64,000 nt of DNA from NCBI RefSeq assembly GCF_029544075.1, contig NZ_JAJQJH010000014.1, forward strand, positions 1 through 64,000, in the 5' to 3' direction. Positions 1 to 8,241 of the stretch are shown here, piece after piece; the first letter of the stretch is position 1; each line of letters starts with the position of its first letter. The position numbers and the translations under genes were made by a program. The stretch comes from Chromohalobacter canadensis. Its GTDB lineage: Bacteria; Pseudomonadota; Gammaproteobacteria; Pseudomonadales; Halomonadaceae. The notes below the pieces were generated by a model. That model saw only the letters and a program-made list of their open reading frames with translations. It ran no database searches and had not been told where the DNA came from.

Positions 1-21
1 GATGGGGGTGTCGTCGCTCAT
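1..21 (-). CDS. 5' end of an unidentified gene running off the left edge
   Basis: Only seven codons are visible (MSDDTPI), reading leftwards. The start is supported by a strong ribosome binding site, AGGAGG, five bases before the ATG at 21. Nothing can be said about function. It would be transcribed in the same direction as the antiporter that ends 54 bases upstream. Confidence 0.55.
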
Positions 22-74
22 CCTGTCCTCCTGATGACTGCACTATAGCCTGTGCAGCTCTGGAGGGGGTCACT

Positions 75-1055
75 TCAGCGACGTAGTAGCAAAATGGCGA
101 CTCCAAGAGATATCCCGTACCAGCCCAGCGCAGACCAAGCCCCCCAGGGCGCCATCAAGCCAAACAAAATGAAAACCGGCAGAGTGAAGAACTGATTGAC
201 CGTCTCCTGAACGTTGTTGTTTTCAGCCCGTTCCTTGCCCCCGATACACTGGTCGAAACAAAGCCCGGCAACGAACACTGCTAATACGCTGTCGGTCCCG
301 ATCAATTTACCAAGTCCCAGCGTCAACAGCGTCAGGGCAATCGTGGTCGATAGAAAAGAGGGTTGATCAATGAGTCCGTGCCGTTCCACCCACAGGAGTG
401 CGCGCCCGGCCAGCATGCCGAGCAGCGCACCACAAGCGATGCTGCCACCGATTTCCCACAGCCACGTTTGTAGGAACCACTCCGTCCATGCTTTGTCGCT
501 GGGCAAGGTAAGTAGCAGCACCGGCAACATCACTAGGGGATAGGCCAGCCCGTCATTGATCCCTGCTTCGGTGGAAAGCATATGGCGAAAGCGCTCGGGT
601 AGAGCCTCTTTGGCTAAGCCGCCCGTGACGATGGACGATGACACGACCGGATCGGTCGGGCAGACGCTACTACCTACCAATAAGGCGACTAGCAGCGGTA
701 GGCCAATTAACCAGCCGGCGAGTAGCGCGCTGATAACGCACATGGCCGGCATGACGATCAAGAGAAGTACGGCGAGCGGGCGCCAGTGGCGAAATGGGTA
801 ACGCGCCGGCAAGCGTAGCGCTATGCCCATCAGGCTGATGCCCAGGGTTAACCGGGTCGCTTCTTCGAGTAACTTATGACTATCACCCCAGCCTGCCGGG
901 TCGAGCCAACCAAGTACCTCGGGCCCGCTTAGCGTGCCGGCGAGAAAGGACAAGAGCGGAGCCGACACCAGCGAGCGGGTAACTGGACGTGTCAGAAAGC
1001 CGAGCAAGAGCACGACGAATCCCACTACGGCCAAGGCGATATTGAGCGAAGACAT
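75..1055 (-). CDS. Cation/proton antiporter of the CPA1 type, C-terminally truncated
   Basis: An integral membrane Na+(K+)/H+ exchanger by sequence. It has repeated hydrophobic segments and the CPA1 core motif around CPTDPVVSSS, followed by LSTEAGINDGLAYP with the paired acidic residues that carry ions in the family. The start at 1055 is preferred over an in-frame TTG further upstream because AAGGATG lies just before it. The predicted protein is about 326 residues and ends LLLRR-stop in the middle of a membrane segment. CPA1 exchangers usually continue for several more helices, and the next gene begins within 60 bases, so the C-terminal part is missing rather than frameshifted nearby. It may be non-functional or a short variant. 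Confidence 0.75.
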   Translation of the reverse strand: MSSLNIALAVVGFVVLLLGFLTRPVTRSLVSAPLLSFLAGTLSGPEVLGWLDPAGWGDSHKLLEEATRLTLGISLMGIALRLPARYPFRHWRPLAVLLLIVMPAMCVISALLAGWLIGLPLLVALLVGSSVCPTDPVVSSSIVTGGLAKEALPERFRHMLSTEAGINDGLAYPLVMLPVLLLTLPSDKAWTEWFLQTWLWEIGGSIACGALLGMLAGRALLWVERHGLIDQPSFLSTTIALTLLTLGLGKLIGTDSVLAVFVAGLCFDQCIGGKERAENNNVQETVNQFFTLPVFILFGLMAPWGAWSALGWYGISLGVAILLLRR

Positions 1056-1125
1056 AGAGACATCCTTGTCACGTGAGCACGTCAATATGGCTATTTTAAG
1101 CGTCTCGAGCTCTATCTAAATAATC

Positions 1126-1203
1126 TAGGTTAATGAGCTAAGGCGTCAGGCAGTGTTGACTAAACTGAAGCTTCTAGTTTGATTTGGTAGAAGCAGCGGA
1201 TGA
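1126..1203 (+). repeat. Upstream copy of the ligD leader (direct repeat 1)
   Basis: This stretch aligns without gaps to 4691-4768, the leader and start codon of ligD. I count about 8 mismatches over 78 positions. Both copies keep TTGACTAAACTGAAGC, the AGCAGCGG before the start, and an ATG at the same distance (1200 and 4765). Together the copies bracket the ATP-grasp and CocE genes. Confidence 0.9.
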
Positions 1204-1257
1204 CCACACACATGGATCACGCCGAGGTTGGTGATCGACGTCAATTTCAGTGAGTGG
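1200..1257 (+). pseudogene. Relic of a second ligD gene (start plus an internal fragment)
   Basis: After the duplicated leader, 1213-1257 matches ligD 6292-6336 at 41 of 45 bases. Read in the ligD frame it gives WITPRLVIDVNFSEW, against WVTPKLVIDVNFSEW in LigD (residues 510-524, late in the ligase domain). The differences are silent or conservative, so this came from a diverged but once-selected ligD and not from a fresh copy of the gene next door. The fragment is out of frame with the ATG at 1200, and about 500 codons between them are gone. Confidence 0.8.
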
Positions 1258-1310
1258 GAAGCAGGACGAAGTCGCAATAGATTCTTCCTACGTTGCCATG
1301 GAGGCACTAG

Positions 1311-2657
1311 ATGAAAAGGAATGTGTTCATCCCCGCGCTGGAAGAACAGCAGCGCATTGAGCTTGAAACGTTACGCCACACCGATCAACTGTCATTTCAT
1401 GGTTTGCTAGATATCCCCACGCTGATCGAGCCGGAGTCGCTTTGCTTCAATCAGATATTGGAGAAAGCACGCCAAGAGTTGCGTGAGCTGAAACAGTTTA
1501 CCGGCAGTATCGATGCGATCATTGCCCACTGGGATTTTCCTACCAGCGTACTGGTGCCGATCCTATGTCGTGAGTACGACATTCCCGCGCCGCCTCTGGA
1601 TAGTGTGCTCAAGTGTGAACATAAGTACTGGAGTCGCCTGGAACAGCAGAAGGTAGTCCCTGAGATGGTGCCGGATTTCTGTAGTGTCGACCCCTTCGCC
1701 GACGACCCACTCGAACAGGTCACACTCGACTATCCATTTTGGCTCAAGCCGGTCAAGGCGTTCTCCTCTCAGCTTGGTTTCAAGATCGAGAGCGAAGAGC
1801 AGTTTCGTGCCGCCATCGACGAGACCCGCCAGCATATCCATCACTTCGGCGATCCCTTCAACGAGGCGCTGGAGCACACCGAGTTGCCAATCGAGATTGA
1901 GCAGGCCAACGGCAATACCTGCATCGCCGAGCAGATCATTGCCGGCATCCAGGGCGCCCCCGAAGGGACTATGTATCAGGGCGAATTCAACGTCCATGGC
2001 ATCTTCGACCAGCCCAAGGATGAGGGCGGAGAACTGTTCGATCGGCTTGAGTACCCCTCCAGCATGCCGGAGCACATACAGCGTCAGATGATCGAAGCCA
2101 GTCGGCGCTTTTTGGAACATATCGGCTACGACAATGGCTGTTTCAACGCTGAGTTCATGTGGGATGAGGTCAACGACAAGCTATGGTTAGTCGAGGTCAA
2201 TACGCGCATTTCCCAGTCGCACAGCGAAATGTTCGCCATGGTCGACGGCATGTCGAACCATGAAGTTGCGATCGATATTGCGCTGGGCCAGCGGCCCTCC
2301 ATGGCCAACCGCCAAGGCCAGTATTCGGTGGCCGCCAAATGCCTTATCCCACATGGGCACAAGGATGGCATCGTCAGGCGCATACCCAGCTTGAAAGAGC
2401 TTGATGCGCTGCGCGAACGCTTCCCGGGGACCAAGGTGCGTCTGGCCGTCGAGCCCGGCATGCGTCTAAGCGAGTTGGCCAACCAGGACAGCTTCTCCTA
2501 TCACATCGGCACCATCTACCTGGGCGCGGATAGCCACGAGCAGATCAAGGAACGCTACCACGCCTGCCTTGAGGCGCTGCATTTCGAGATCGAGCCTGTC
2601 GAGGCCAGCCAACCACCGGAAGACGCTAACGGCTGGCAGGCGAATTTAACCGTATGA
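1311..2657 (+). CDS. ATP-grasp fold ligase of unknown substrate
   Basis: A 448-residue protein with ATP-grasp features: the lysine-bearing strand YPFWLKPVKAF at about 141-151, and the metal-binding pair E281 and E295-x-N297-x-R299 in a LVEVNTRISQ strand. The family joins a carboxylate to an amine or thiol through an acyl-phosphate; the substrates here cannot be told from sequence. It resembles the stand-alone ATP-grasp proteins annotated as biotin-carboxylase-like. GGAGG sits ten bases before the ATG. Its stop overlaps the first possible start of the hydrolase gene, so the two are almost certainly one operon. The pair is inserted between two ligD leaders and has no evident link to DNA repair. 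Confidence 0.75.
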   Translation: MKRNVFIPALEEQQRIELETLRHTDQLSFHGLLDIPTLIEPESLCFNQILEKARQELRELKQFTGSIDAIIAHWDFPTSVLVPILCREYDIPAPPLDSVLKCEHKYWSRLEQQKVVPEMVPDFCSVDPFADDPLEQVTLDYPFWLKPVKAFSSQLGFKIESEEQFRAAIDETRQHIHHFGDPFNEALEHTELPIEIEQANGNTCIAEQIIAGIQGAPEGTMYQGEFNVHGIFDQPKDEGGELFDRLEYPSSMPEHIQRQMIEASRRFLEHIGYDNGCFNAEFMWDEVNDKLWLVEVNTRISQSHSEMFAMVDGMSNHEVAIDIALGQRPSMANRQGQYSVAAKCLIPHGHKDGIVRRIPSLKELDALRERFPGTKVRLAVEPGMRLSELANQDSFSYHIGTIYLGADSHEQIKERYHACLEALHFEIEPVEASQPPEDANGWQANLTV

Positions 2658-2668
2658 AGGGAGGACCG

Positions 2669-4693
2669 ATGGAGACGGTGACTTCGTATCCTTATGATGT
2701 CCAGATCATCGAGAATACCTTTATCACCATGCGCGACGGCGCTAAATTGGCCGCACGCATCTGGCTACCAGAAGGCGCTGAACATCAGCCAGTACCCGCC
2801 ATCATGGAGTATATTCCCTATCGCAAGCGCGACCTGACCCGCGGGCGCGATGCCAACAACCACGACTACTTGGCTGGTCATGGCTATGCCTGCGTGCGTA
2901 TCGACATGCGCGGTAGTGGCGATTCGGACGGACTCATTGCCGATGAATACACCCAGCAAGAACAGGAGGACGGCGTCGATTCTATCGCCTGGATCGCCGA
3001 TCAGCCCTGGTGCAGTGGCAGCGTCGGCATGATGGGCATTTCCTGGGGCGGTTTCAACAGCCTGCAGATCGCGGCGCGGCGCCCTCCGGCGCTAAAGGCG
3101 ATCATGACAATCTGTTCGAGCGACGATCTTTACGCCGACAACATGCACTACATGGGTGGTTGCCTGCTGGGCGATAATCTCTCGGAAGCGACCGTCATGT
3201 TCGCCTTCAACAGCCTGCCGCCGGACCCCGAGATCGTTGGTGACCGTTGGCGCGAGATGTGGTTCGAGCGACTCAAGGGCAATGGTCTGTGGCTTGAGGA
3301 ATGGCTGGCCCACCAGCGGCGCAGCGGCTACTGGAGCCGAAGCTCGGTCTGCGAAGATTATTCAGCGATTCAGTGCCCCGTATATGCCGTGGGCGGCTGG
3401 GCCGATGGTTTCACTAATACCGTCTTTCGTCTGCTTGAGCACCTCGACGTTCCGCGCAAGGGGTTGATCGGCCCCTGGGGACACAAATATCCCCATCACG
3501 GTATTCCCGGGCCGGCGATCGGTTTCCTCCAGGAAAGTCTTAAATGGTGGGATTACTGGCTCAAGGGCCAGGAAACCGGGGTGATGGACGGCCCCATGCT
3601 GCGTGCATGGCTACAGGACAGCATGCCGCCGCATACCTCCTACGAGGACCGTCCGGGGCATTGGATCGGCGAGCCAAGTTGGCCGTCGCCCAATATCGAG
3701 GAGAAGCGCTACCCGTTGGGGCGCGACGTCATCGGCGCCAATCCAGATGATATCCTCCCCAATGCGGAAGTTTCGATTCAATCGCCCGTCAGCGTCGGCA
3801 TATCGGCTGGCAAGTGGTGCTCCTACGCCGCTACGCCGGACTTGCCGGGCGACCAGCGCGAAGACGACGGCGGTTCGCTGGTATTCAAGAGCCAGGCCTT
3901 GGAGGAACCCCTCAAGATCGTCGGGCGTCCGGTGGTCGAGCTGGAGGTGTCGCTCGACAAGCCGCTGGGTATGATGGCGGTGAGGCTCTCCGATGCCGCT
4001 CCCAACAGCAAGTCCACCCGCGTGACCTATGGCTTGCTCAACCTGACGCACCGCGATAGCGACGCTAACCCAGAGCGGCTGGAGCCCGGTAAGCGCTATC
4101 GCGTCAAGGTCGAGCTCAACGGCATAGCGCACTGCTTCCCGGCTGGCCACCAGCTACGAATCTCGGTATCGACCTCCTACTGGCCGCTGGCATGGATGCC
4201 CCCCGAGCCGGCCCTGCTGACTATATATACGGGCAACAGCGCACTACTACTACCGGAACGGCCCCACCAGGAAACCGACACCGCGCTGCATCCTTTCGAG
4301 CAACCCGAGCAAGCACCCTCGGTAGCGACTACCCGACTCGAGCCCGGCCAGCATAACTGGCATGTACACCGCGACTTGGCCAATAATCTATCGACGCTTG
4401 AGGTCATCAACGATCAGGGTGGCTTCCGCCTCGACGAGATTGGCACCGAGATTCGGCGCAGCACGCGGGAGTGGTATTCCTGTCAGGATGATGATTACAC
4501 CTCGGCACGCGGCGAGACCTACACCGAGCGTGGCTTTAAACGCGACGACTGGGATATTCAGGTCACCACCCGCACGATACTAACCTGCGATGAAAAAGAT
4601 TTCTTCATCCACGCCCAGCTCGATGCCTATGAAAAGGGCTATCGCATCTACTCGAAGAATTGGGACCGGACTATCCCCAGAGACCACCTCTAG
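2669..4693 (+). CDS. CocE/NonD family (peptidase S15-like) serine hydrolase
   Basis: A cytoplasmic alpha/beta hydrolase of about 674 residues, full length for the CocE/X-Pro dipeptidyl peptidase-like family. The likely triad is visible: S125 in GISWGG, D246 in GGWADGF and H272 in GPWGHKYPHHG. The PxYRKRD oxyanion-side motif is near residue 50. A jelly-roll C-terminal domain follows from about residue 350. These enzymes hydrolyse acyl esters or amides. The ATG at 2669 is chosen because AAGGGAGG precedes it; an upstream in-frame ATG at 2654 overlaps the ATP-grasp gene. Coupling to an ATP-grasp ligase suggests a make-and-cleave pair for an amide or ester, or self-protection, but this is inference. 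Confidence 0.85.
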   Translation: METVTSYPYDVQIIENTFITMRDGAKLAARIWLPEGAEHQPVPAIMEYIPYRKRDLTRGRDANNHDYLAGHGYACVRIDMRGSGDSDGLIADEYTQQEQEDGVDSIAWIADQPWCSGSVGMMGISWGGFNSLQIAARRPPALKAIMTICSSDDLYADNMHYMGGCLLGDNLSEATVMFAFNSLPPDPEIVGDRWREMWFERLKGNGLWLEEWLAHQRRSGYWSRSSVCEDYSAIQCPVYAVGGWADGFTNTVFRLLEHLDVPRKGLIGPWGHKYPHHGIPGPAIGFLQESLKWWDYWLKGQETGVMDGPMLRAWLQDSMPPHTSYEDRPGHWIGEPSWPSPNIEEKRYPLGRDVIGANPDDILPNAEVSIQSPVSVGISAGKWCSYAATPDLPGDQREDDGGSLVFKSQALEEPLKIVGRPVVELEVSLDKPLGMMAVRLSDAAPNSKSTRVTYGLLNLTHRDSDANPERLEPGKRYRVKVELNGIAHCFPAGHQLRISVSTSYWPLAWMPPEPALLTIYTGNSALLLPERPHQETDTALHPFEQPEQAPSVATTRLEPGQHNWHVHRDLANNLSTLEVINDQGGFRLDEIGTEIRRSTREWYSCQDDDYTSARGETYTERGFKRDDWDIQVTTRTILTCDEKDFFIHAQLDAYEKGYRIYSKNWDRTIPRDHL

Positions 4694-4768
4694 GTCAATG
4701 AGCTAAGGCACCAGTCAATGTTGACTAAACTGAAGCTTCTAGTTTGATTCGGTAGGAGCAGCGGATGG
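4691..4768 (+). repeat. ligD leader (direct repeat 2)
   Basis: Second copy of the 78-base segment at 1126-1203, here directly in front of the intact ligD. It contains TTGACT and ends at the ligD start codon (4765). It begins at the CocE stop codon, so the cassette abuts the repeat exactly. Confidence 0.9.
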
Positions 4769-7467
4769 CTGATCTTGAGACCTATCATCGCAAGCGCGAC
4801 TTCACCCGATCTCCGGAACCTCGGGGCAGAAGCGGGCAGCACCGCGGTGCTGCTCGGTTCGTGATTCACAAGCATGATGCCAGTCAACTGCATTACGACC
4901 TGCGTCTCGAAGAGGACGGCGTATTGCGAAGTTGGGCCCTGCCGAAAGGGCCGAGCCTCGCTCCTGGAGAGAAGCATCTGGCCGTACAGGTCGAAGACCA
5001 TCCGCTTGAGTACGGTGATTTCGAAGGTGCGATCCCCGAAGGATATGGCGCCGGTACTGTGATGATCTGGGACCGGGGGGAGTGGCATGTCACCGCCAAG
5101 CACGATGACGATCAGATTGATTTTGAACTCGATGGCAGCAAGCTCAAGGGCGCCTGGACCCTCAAGCGCATGCGTGGTCGCAAACGCGATTCCAAGCAAT
5201 GGTTAATGATCAAGCGCCACGACGATGATACCGCTCACGTGCCCACGCGACTCGACGATGTCAGTGTCGAGTCTCAGCGTTCAATGTCGCAGATCGCTGC
5301 CGACAGCAACGAGAGCAACGAAAGGCCCGCTGGTGGGTCCTCCAAAAAGCGTCATGAGACGCGGCAAGGGGAGAATGGCAACACGGAGCGCCCCCGCGAG
5401 GTATCTACTGGTGCCACATCCCAATCTACTCAGGCGGCGCTACCTAACGCAGGTGAGGTCGAAGGCGCTCGTAAGGGGCGACTGCCCACTAAGCCTTCTG
5501 CACAACTGGCCACACTGGTTGACGAGGCCCCCGAAGGGGATGAGTGGTTTCATGAGATCAAGTTCGACGGTTACCGCATTCTGACTCGGCTACAAAGTGG
5601 CAAAGCACGCTTGATTACTCGCAATGGCCATGACTGGAGCGAGCGTTTCCCGGAGATCGCTGCCGCAATGAGTGAGCTGAGCGTCGGCGGAGCGTTGTTC
5701 GACGGTGAGGTCGTGGCGCTTCGAAGTGACGGCATCAGTGACTTTCGCCGCCTGCAGCGGGCGATTAGCGAAACGCATACCGCTCGCTTGATCTATCAGG
5801 TCTTCGATCTGCTTCACCTCGATGGTGTTGACCTTCATGACGTGCCGCTGCGGGAACGCAAGCGTCTGTTAGCGGATCTGTTCAAGGCGTTGAAGCTACC
5901 CGAGCGCAGTCCGATACGCTATACCGATCACATCGAAGGCCAGGGACGCGTTTTCTTCGAGGAGGCGAGTCGCAAAGGGCTCGAGGGCGTGGTCTCTAAA
6001 CGTGCTGACTCTCGCTATAGTGGCCGTCGCAATCGTGATTGGATCAAGACCAAGACCGAGCGTCAGGCAGAGTTCGTGGTTGGCGGTTATACCGATCCTA
6101 AAGGTTCGCGAGCGGGATTTGGCTCTCTACTGCTCGGCGCTTATGAAGACGGTCAGTTACGCTACTGCGGCCGCGTCGGCGCAGGCTTTTCCAATGCACA
6201 GTTGGAGGAGTTCCGACGCTCACTATCAAAAAACTCGCGCAAGACATCACCATTCGTCGAGCGTGATATCCCTAATTCCGAGTCCACACACTGGGTCACG
6301 CCGAAATTGGTGATCGACGTCAACTTCAGTGAGTGGACCGGCGATGGTCGGCTCCGCCACCCTCGCTTTCGCGGTGTACGTGAGGATCGCGATCCCGGGG
6401 ATATCCAACTCGAACAGCAACGCGTCACGGGAGGGTCGATGTCTGATGACCACAGCAGTAGAAAAGATCAGGACGATAACCAGGGATCGAAAGGCGGAAA
6501 AGCCAACGCCAAAGCGAAGGCCAGTGCCGACAATCGGTCTCGCCAGTCCCGCAAGACGAGCGGCAACGATGAGGTTCGCATTGCCGGGGTTAGGCTGACC
6601 CATCCGGACCGGGTGCTATTCAAGCGCGGCCATATCACTAAGCAGCAGTTGGCCGAGTTCTACGCCGCACAGGCCGATTGGATTTTGCCGGGACTGATCG
6701 AGCGGCCGCTGACGTTGTTACGCTGCCCTGGCGGTATAGATGACGACTGCTTTGTGCAAAAACATCCCAGCGGGACTACACCGGAAAGCCTACCGAGTAT
6801 CGAGATTAAGGAGAAATCGGGCAGCAATGACTATCTCTACATCCGTGATATCGAAGATATTGTTGCCCTAGTCCAGCTTGGTTCGATCGAGTTTCACATC
6901 TGGAACAGTCGTCTTGATGATCTCGAGCGGCCCGATCAGTTGGTCTTCGACCTCGACCCGGCACCGGAGAGCGCGTGGCAAGAGGTAATCGATGTTGCCC
7001 GTGAACTACGCAAAGCGCTAGAAGCCCTTGGGCTCACGGCTTTTCTACGTACCACTGGAGGCAAGGGGTTGCACTTGGTCGTGCCGCTTAAGCCGCATGC
7101 CGATTGGGATACGGCCAAAGGCTTTGCCGAAGCGGTTTGTGAACGTTGCGCCGAAAAGCACCCTGGCAAATTGACCTTGAATATGTCCAAGCAGGCGCGT
7201 CGCGGTAAAGTCTTTCTCGATTATCTTCGCAATGGCCGTGGCGCGACGGCGATCGCTTCTTACTCTGTGCGTGCCAAGCCTGGTGCCCCCGTCGCCACGC
7301 CGGTTCGCTGGGAGGAGCTGGGGCCGGCGCTCAAAGCTGACCACTACACGCTCGAGAATCTGTCACGCCGTTTGGCTTCGCTCAAGCGAGACCCCTGGGA
7401 AGGTTTTGAAAAGGCGCGACAGACGCTCACGAAGAAGCGGTGTCGAGATGTCGGGATGGAGGTTTGA
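4765..7467 (+). CDS. ligD: Multifunctional DNA ligase LigD for non-homologous end joining
   Basis: The end-joining ligase/polymerase, 900 residues with domains in the order phosphoesterase, ligase, polymerase, as in Pseudomonas LigD. The phosphoesterase domain (about 30-160) shows H37, H43, D45 and H79, in the spacing of its manganese site. The ligase domain (about 240-550) has the AMP-accepting lysine K266 in EIKFDGYR. The polymerase domain (about 605-890) has D729 and D731 in FDLDP, the metal-binding pair. A charged low-complexity linker lies at 165-235 and another at 558-602. LigD seals double-strand breaks held by Ku, trimming and filling ends. Both ku genes follow directly, the first one base after the ligD stop. 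Confidence 0.97.
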   Translation: MADLETYHRKRDFTRSPEPRGRSGQHRGAARFVIHKHDASQLHYDLRLEEDGVLRSWALPKGPSLAPGEKHLAVQVEDHPLEYGDFEGAIPEGYGAGTVMIWDRGEWHVTAKHDDDQIDFELDGSKLKGAWTLKRMRGRKRDSKQWLMIKRHDDDTAHVPTRLDDVSVESQRSMSQIAADSNESNERPAGGSSKKRHETRQGENGNTERPREVSTGATSQSTQAALPNAGEVEGARKGRLPTKPSAQLATLVDEAPEGDEWFHEIKFDGYRILTRLQSGKARLITRNGHDWSERFPEIAAAMSELSVGGALFDGEVVALRSDGISDFRRLQRAISETHTARLIYQVFDLLHLDGVDLHDVPLRERKRLLADLFKALKLPERSPIRYTDHIEGQGRVFFEEASRKGLEGVVSKRADSRYSGRRNRDWIKTKTERQAEFVVGGYTDPKGSRAGFGSLLLGAYEDGQLRYCGRVGAGFSNAQLEEFRRSLSKNSRKTSPFVERDIPNSESTHWVTPKLVIDVNFSEWTGDGRLRHPRFRGVREDRDPGDIQLEQQRVTGGSMSDDHSSRKDQDDNQGSKGGKANAKAKASADNRSRQSRKTSGNDEVRIAGVRLTHPDRVLFKRGHITKQQLAEFYAAQADWILPGLIERPLTLLRCPGGIDDDCFVQKHPSGTTPESLPSIEIKEKSGSNDYLYIRDIEDIVALVQLGSIEFHIWNSRLDDLERPDQLVFDLDPAPESAWQEVIDVARELRKALEALGLTAFLRTTGGKGLHLVVPLKPHADWDTAKGFAEAVCERCAEKHPGKLTLNMSKQARRGKVFLDYLRNGRGATAIASYSVRAKPGAPVATPVRWEELGPALKADHYTLENLSRRLASLKRDPWEGFEKARQTLTKKRCRDVGMEV

Positions 7468-8241
7468 ATGGCAGCACGTGCCGTGTGGAAGGGCGTCATT
7501 CGATTCGGCGCAGAGCGAGTGCCGGTTAAACTTTATTCGGCGGTCAGCGATCGCAATGTGCATTTCCGTCTGCTAGATCGACGCCACCATCGCCCGGTCC
7601 ACCAGACGATGATTCATCCTGAGACGGGGGAGGCGGTGCCCCGAGACGAGCGTCGTAAAGCGGTCGTAAGCAAGCAAGAGCGGACTTTTTTCGACAAAGA
7701 CGAATTGGCCGAACTGGAGCCGACACCCTCGCGTGACATTGAGGTGATGCATTTTCTACCGCCTGGGGTTATCGATCATCAATGGTATCGGCGTCCCTAT
7801 TTTTTGGGCCCCGATGGTGACGACGAAGCTTTCAACGCTCTGGCAGTAGCCCTGGCTGACAGCAGCCGCGAGGGATTAGTGCATTGGGTCATGCGTCACA
7901 AGACTTATGTGGGCGCGTTGCGCGACCATGATGGACATCCCGTACTCATCACCTTGCGTCACCTTGATGAGGTTGTCGATGCGGAAGCGCTGGATCCTCC
8001 AGGTGGCGGCCAGCTCGGTACCGGTGAAGTAAAAATGGCTACCGAACTCGTTGAGATGTATGCCGCCGAATTCGAACCGGAAACCTATCAGGACGAGTAT
8101 CGTTGTCGTCTCGAAGACTTGGTCGAAACCAAACGTCATGGCAAGCGTGTCAAGGTAAAGCGCCGCAGGCAACGAGAGCCCAACGACGAGCTTGCGTCCA
8201 CGCTCGAGGCTAGCCTGGCAAGGGAGCGTAAGCGTGCCTAA
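7468..8241 (+). CDS. ku: Ku homodimer-type end-binding protein, copy 1
   Basis: A 257-residue bacterial Ku with the ring-forming core (AVWKGVIRFG at the start, then PETGEAVPRDE and FDKDELAELEP). Bacterial Ku encircles broken DNA ends and recruits LigD. GGAGG lies just before the start, inside the end of ligD. The C-terminal tail is short and very basic (KRVKVKRRRQR), typical of the LigD-interacting or DNA-binding extension. It lies between ligD and a second, different Ku, so either may work alone or the two may form a mixed dimer. Confidence 0.95.
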   Translation: MAARAVWKGVIRFGAERVPVKLYSAVSDRNVHFRLLDRRHHRPVHQTMIHPETGEAVPRDERRKAVVSKQERTFFDKDELAELEPTPSRDIEVMHFLPPGVIDHQWYRRPYFLGPDGDDEAFNALAVALADSSREGLVHWVMRHKTYVGALRDHDGHPVLITLRHLDEVVDAEALDPPGGGQLGTGEVKMATELVEMYAAEFEPETYQDEYRCRLEDLVETKRHGKRVKVKRRRQREPNDELASTLEASLARERKRA

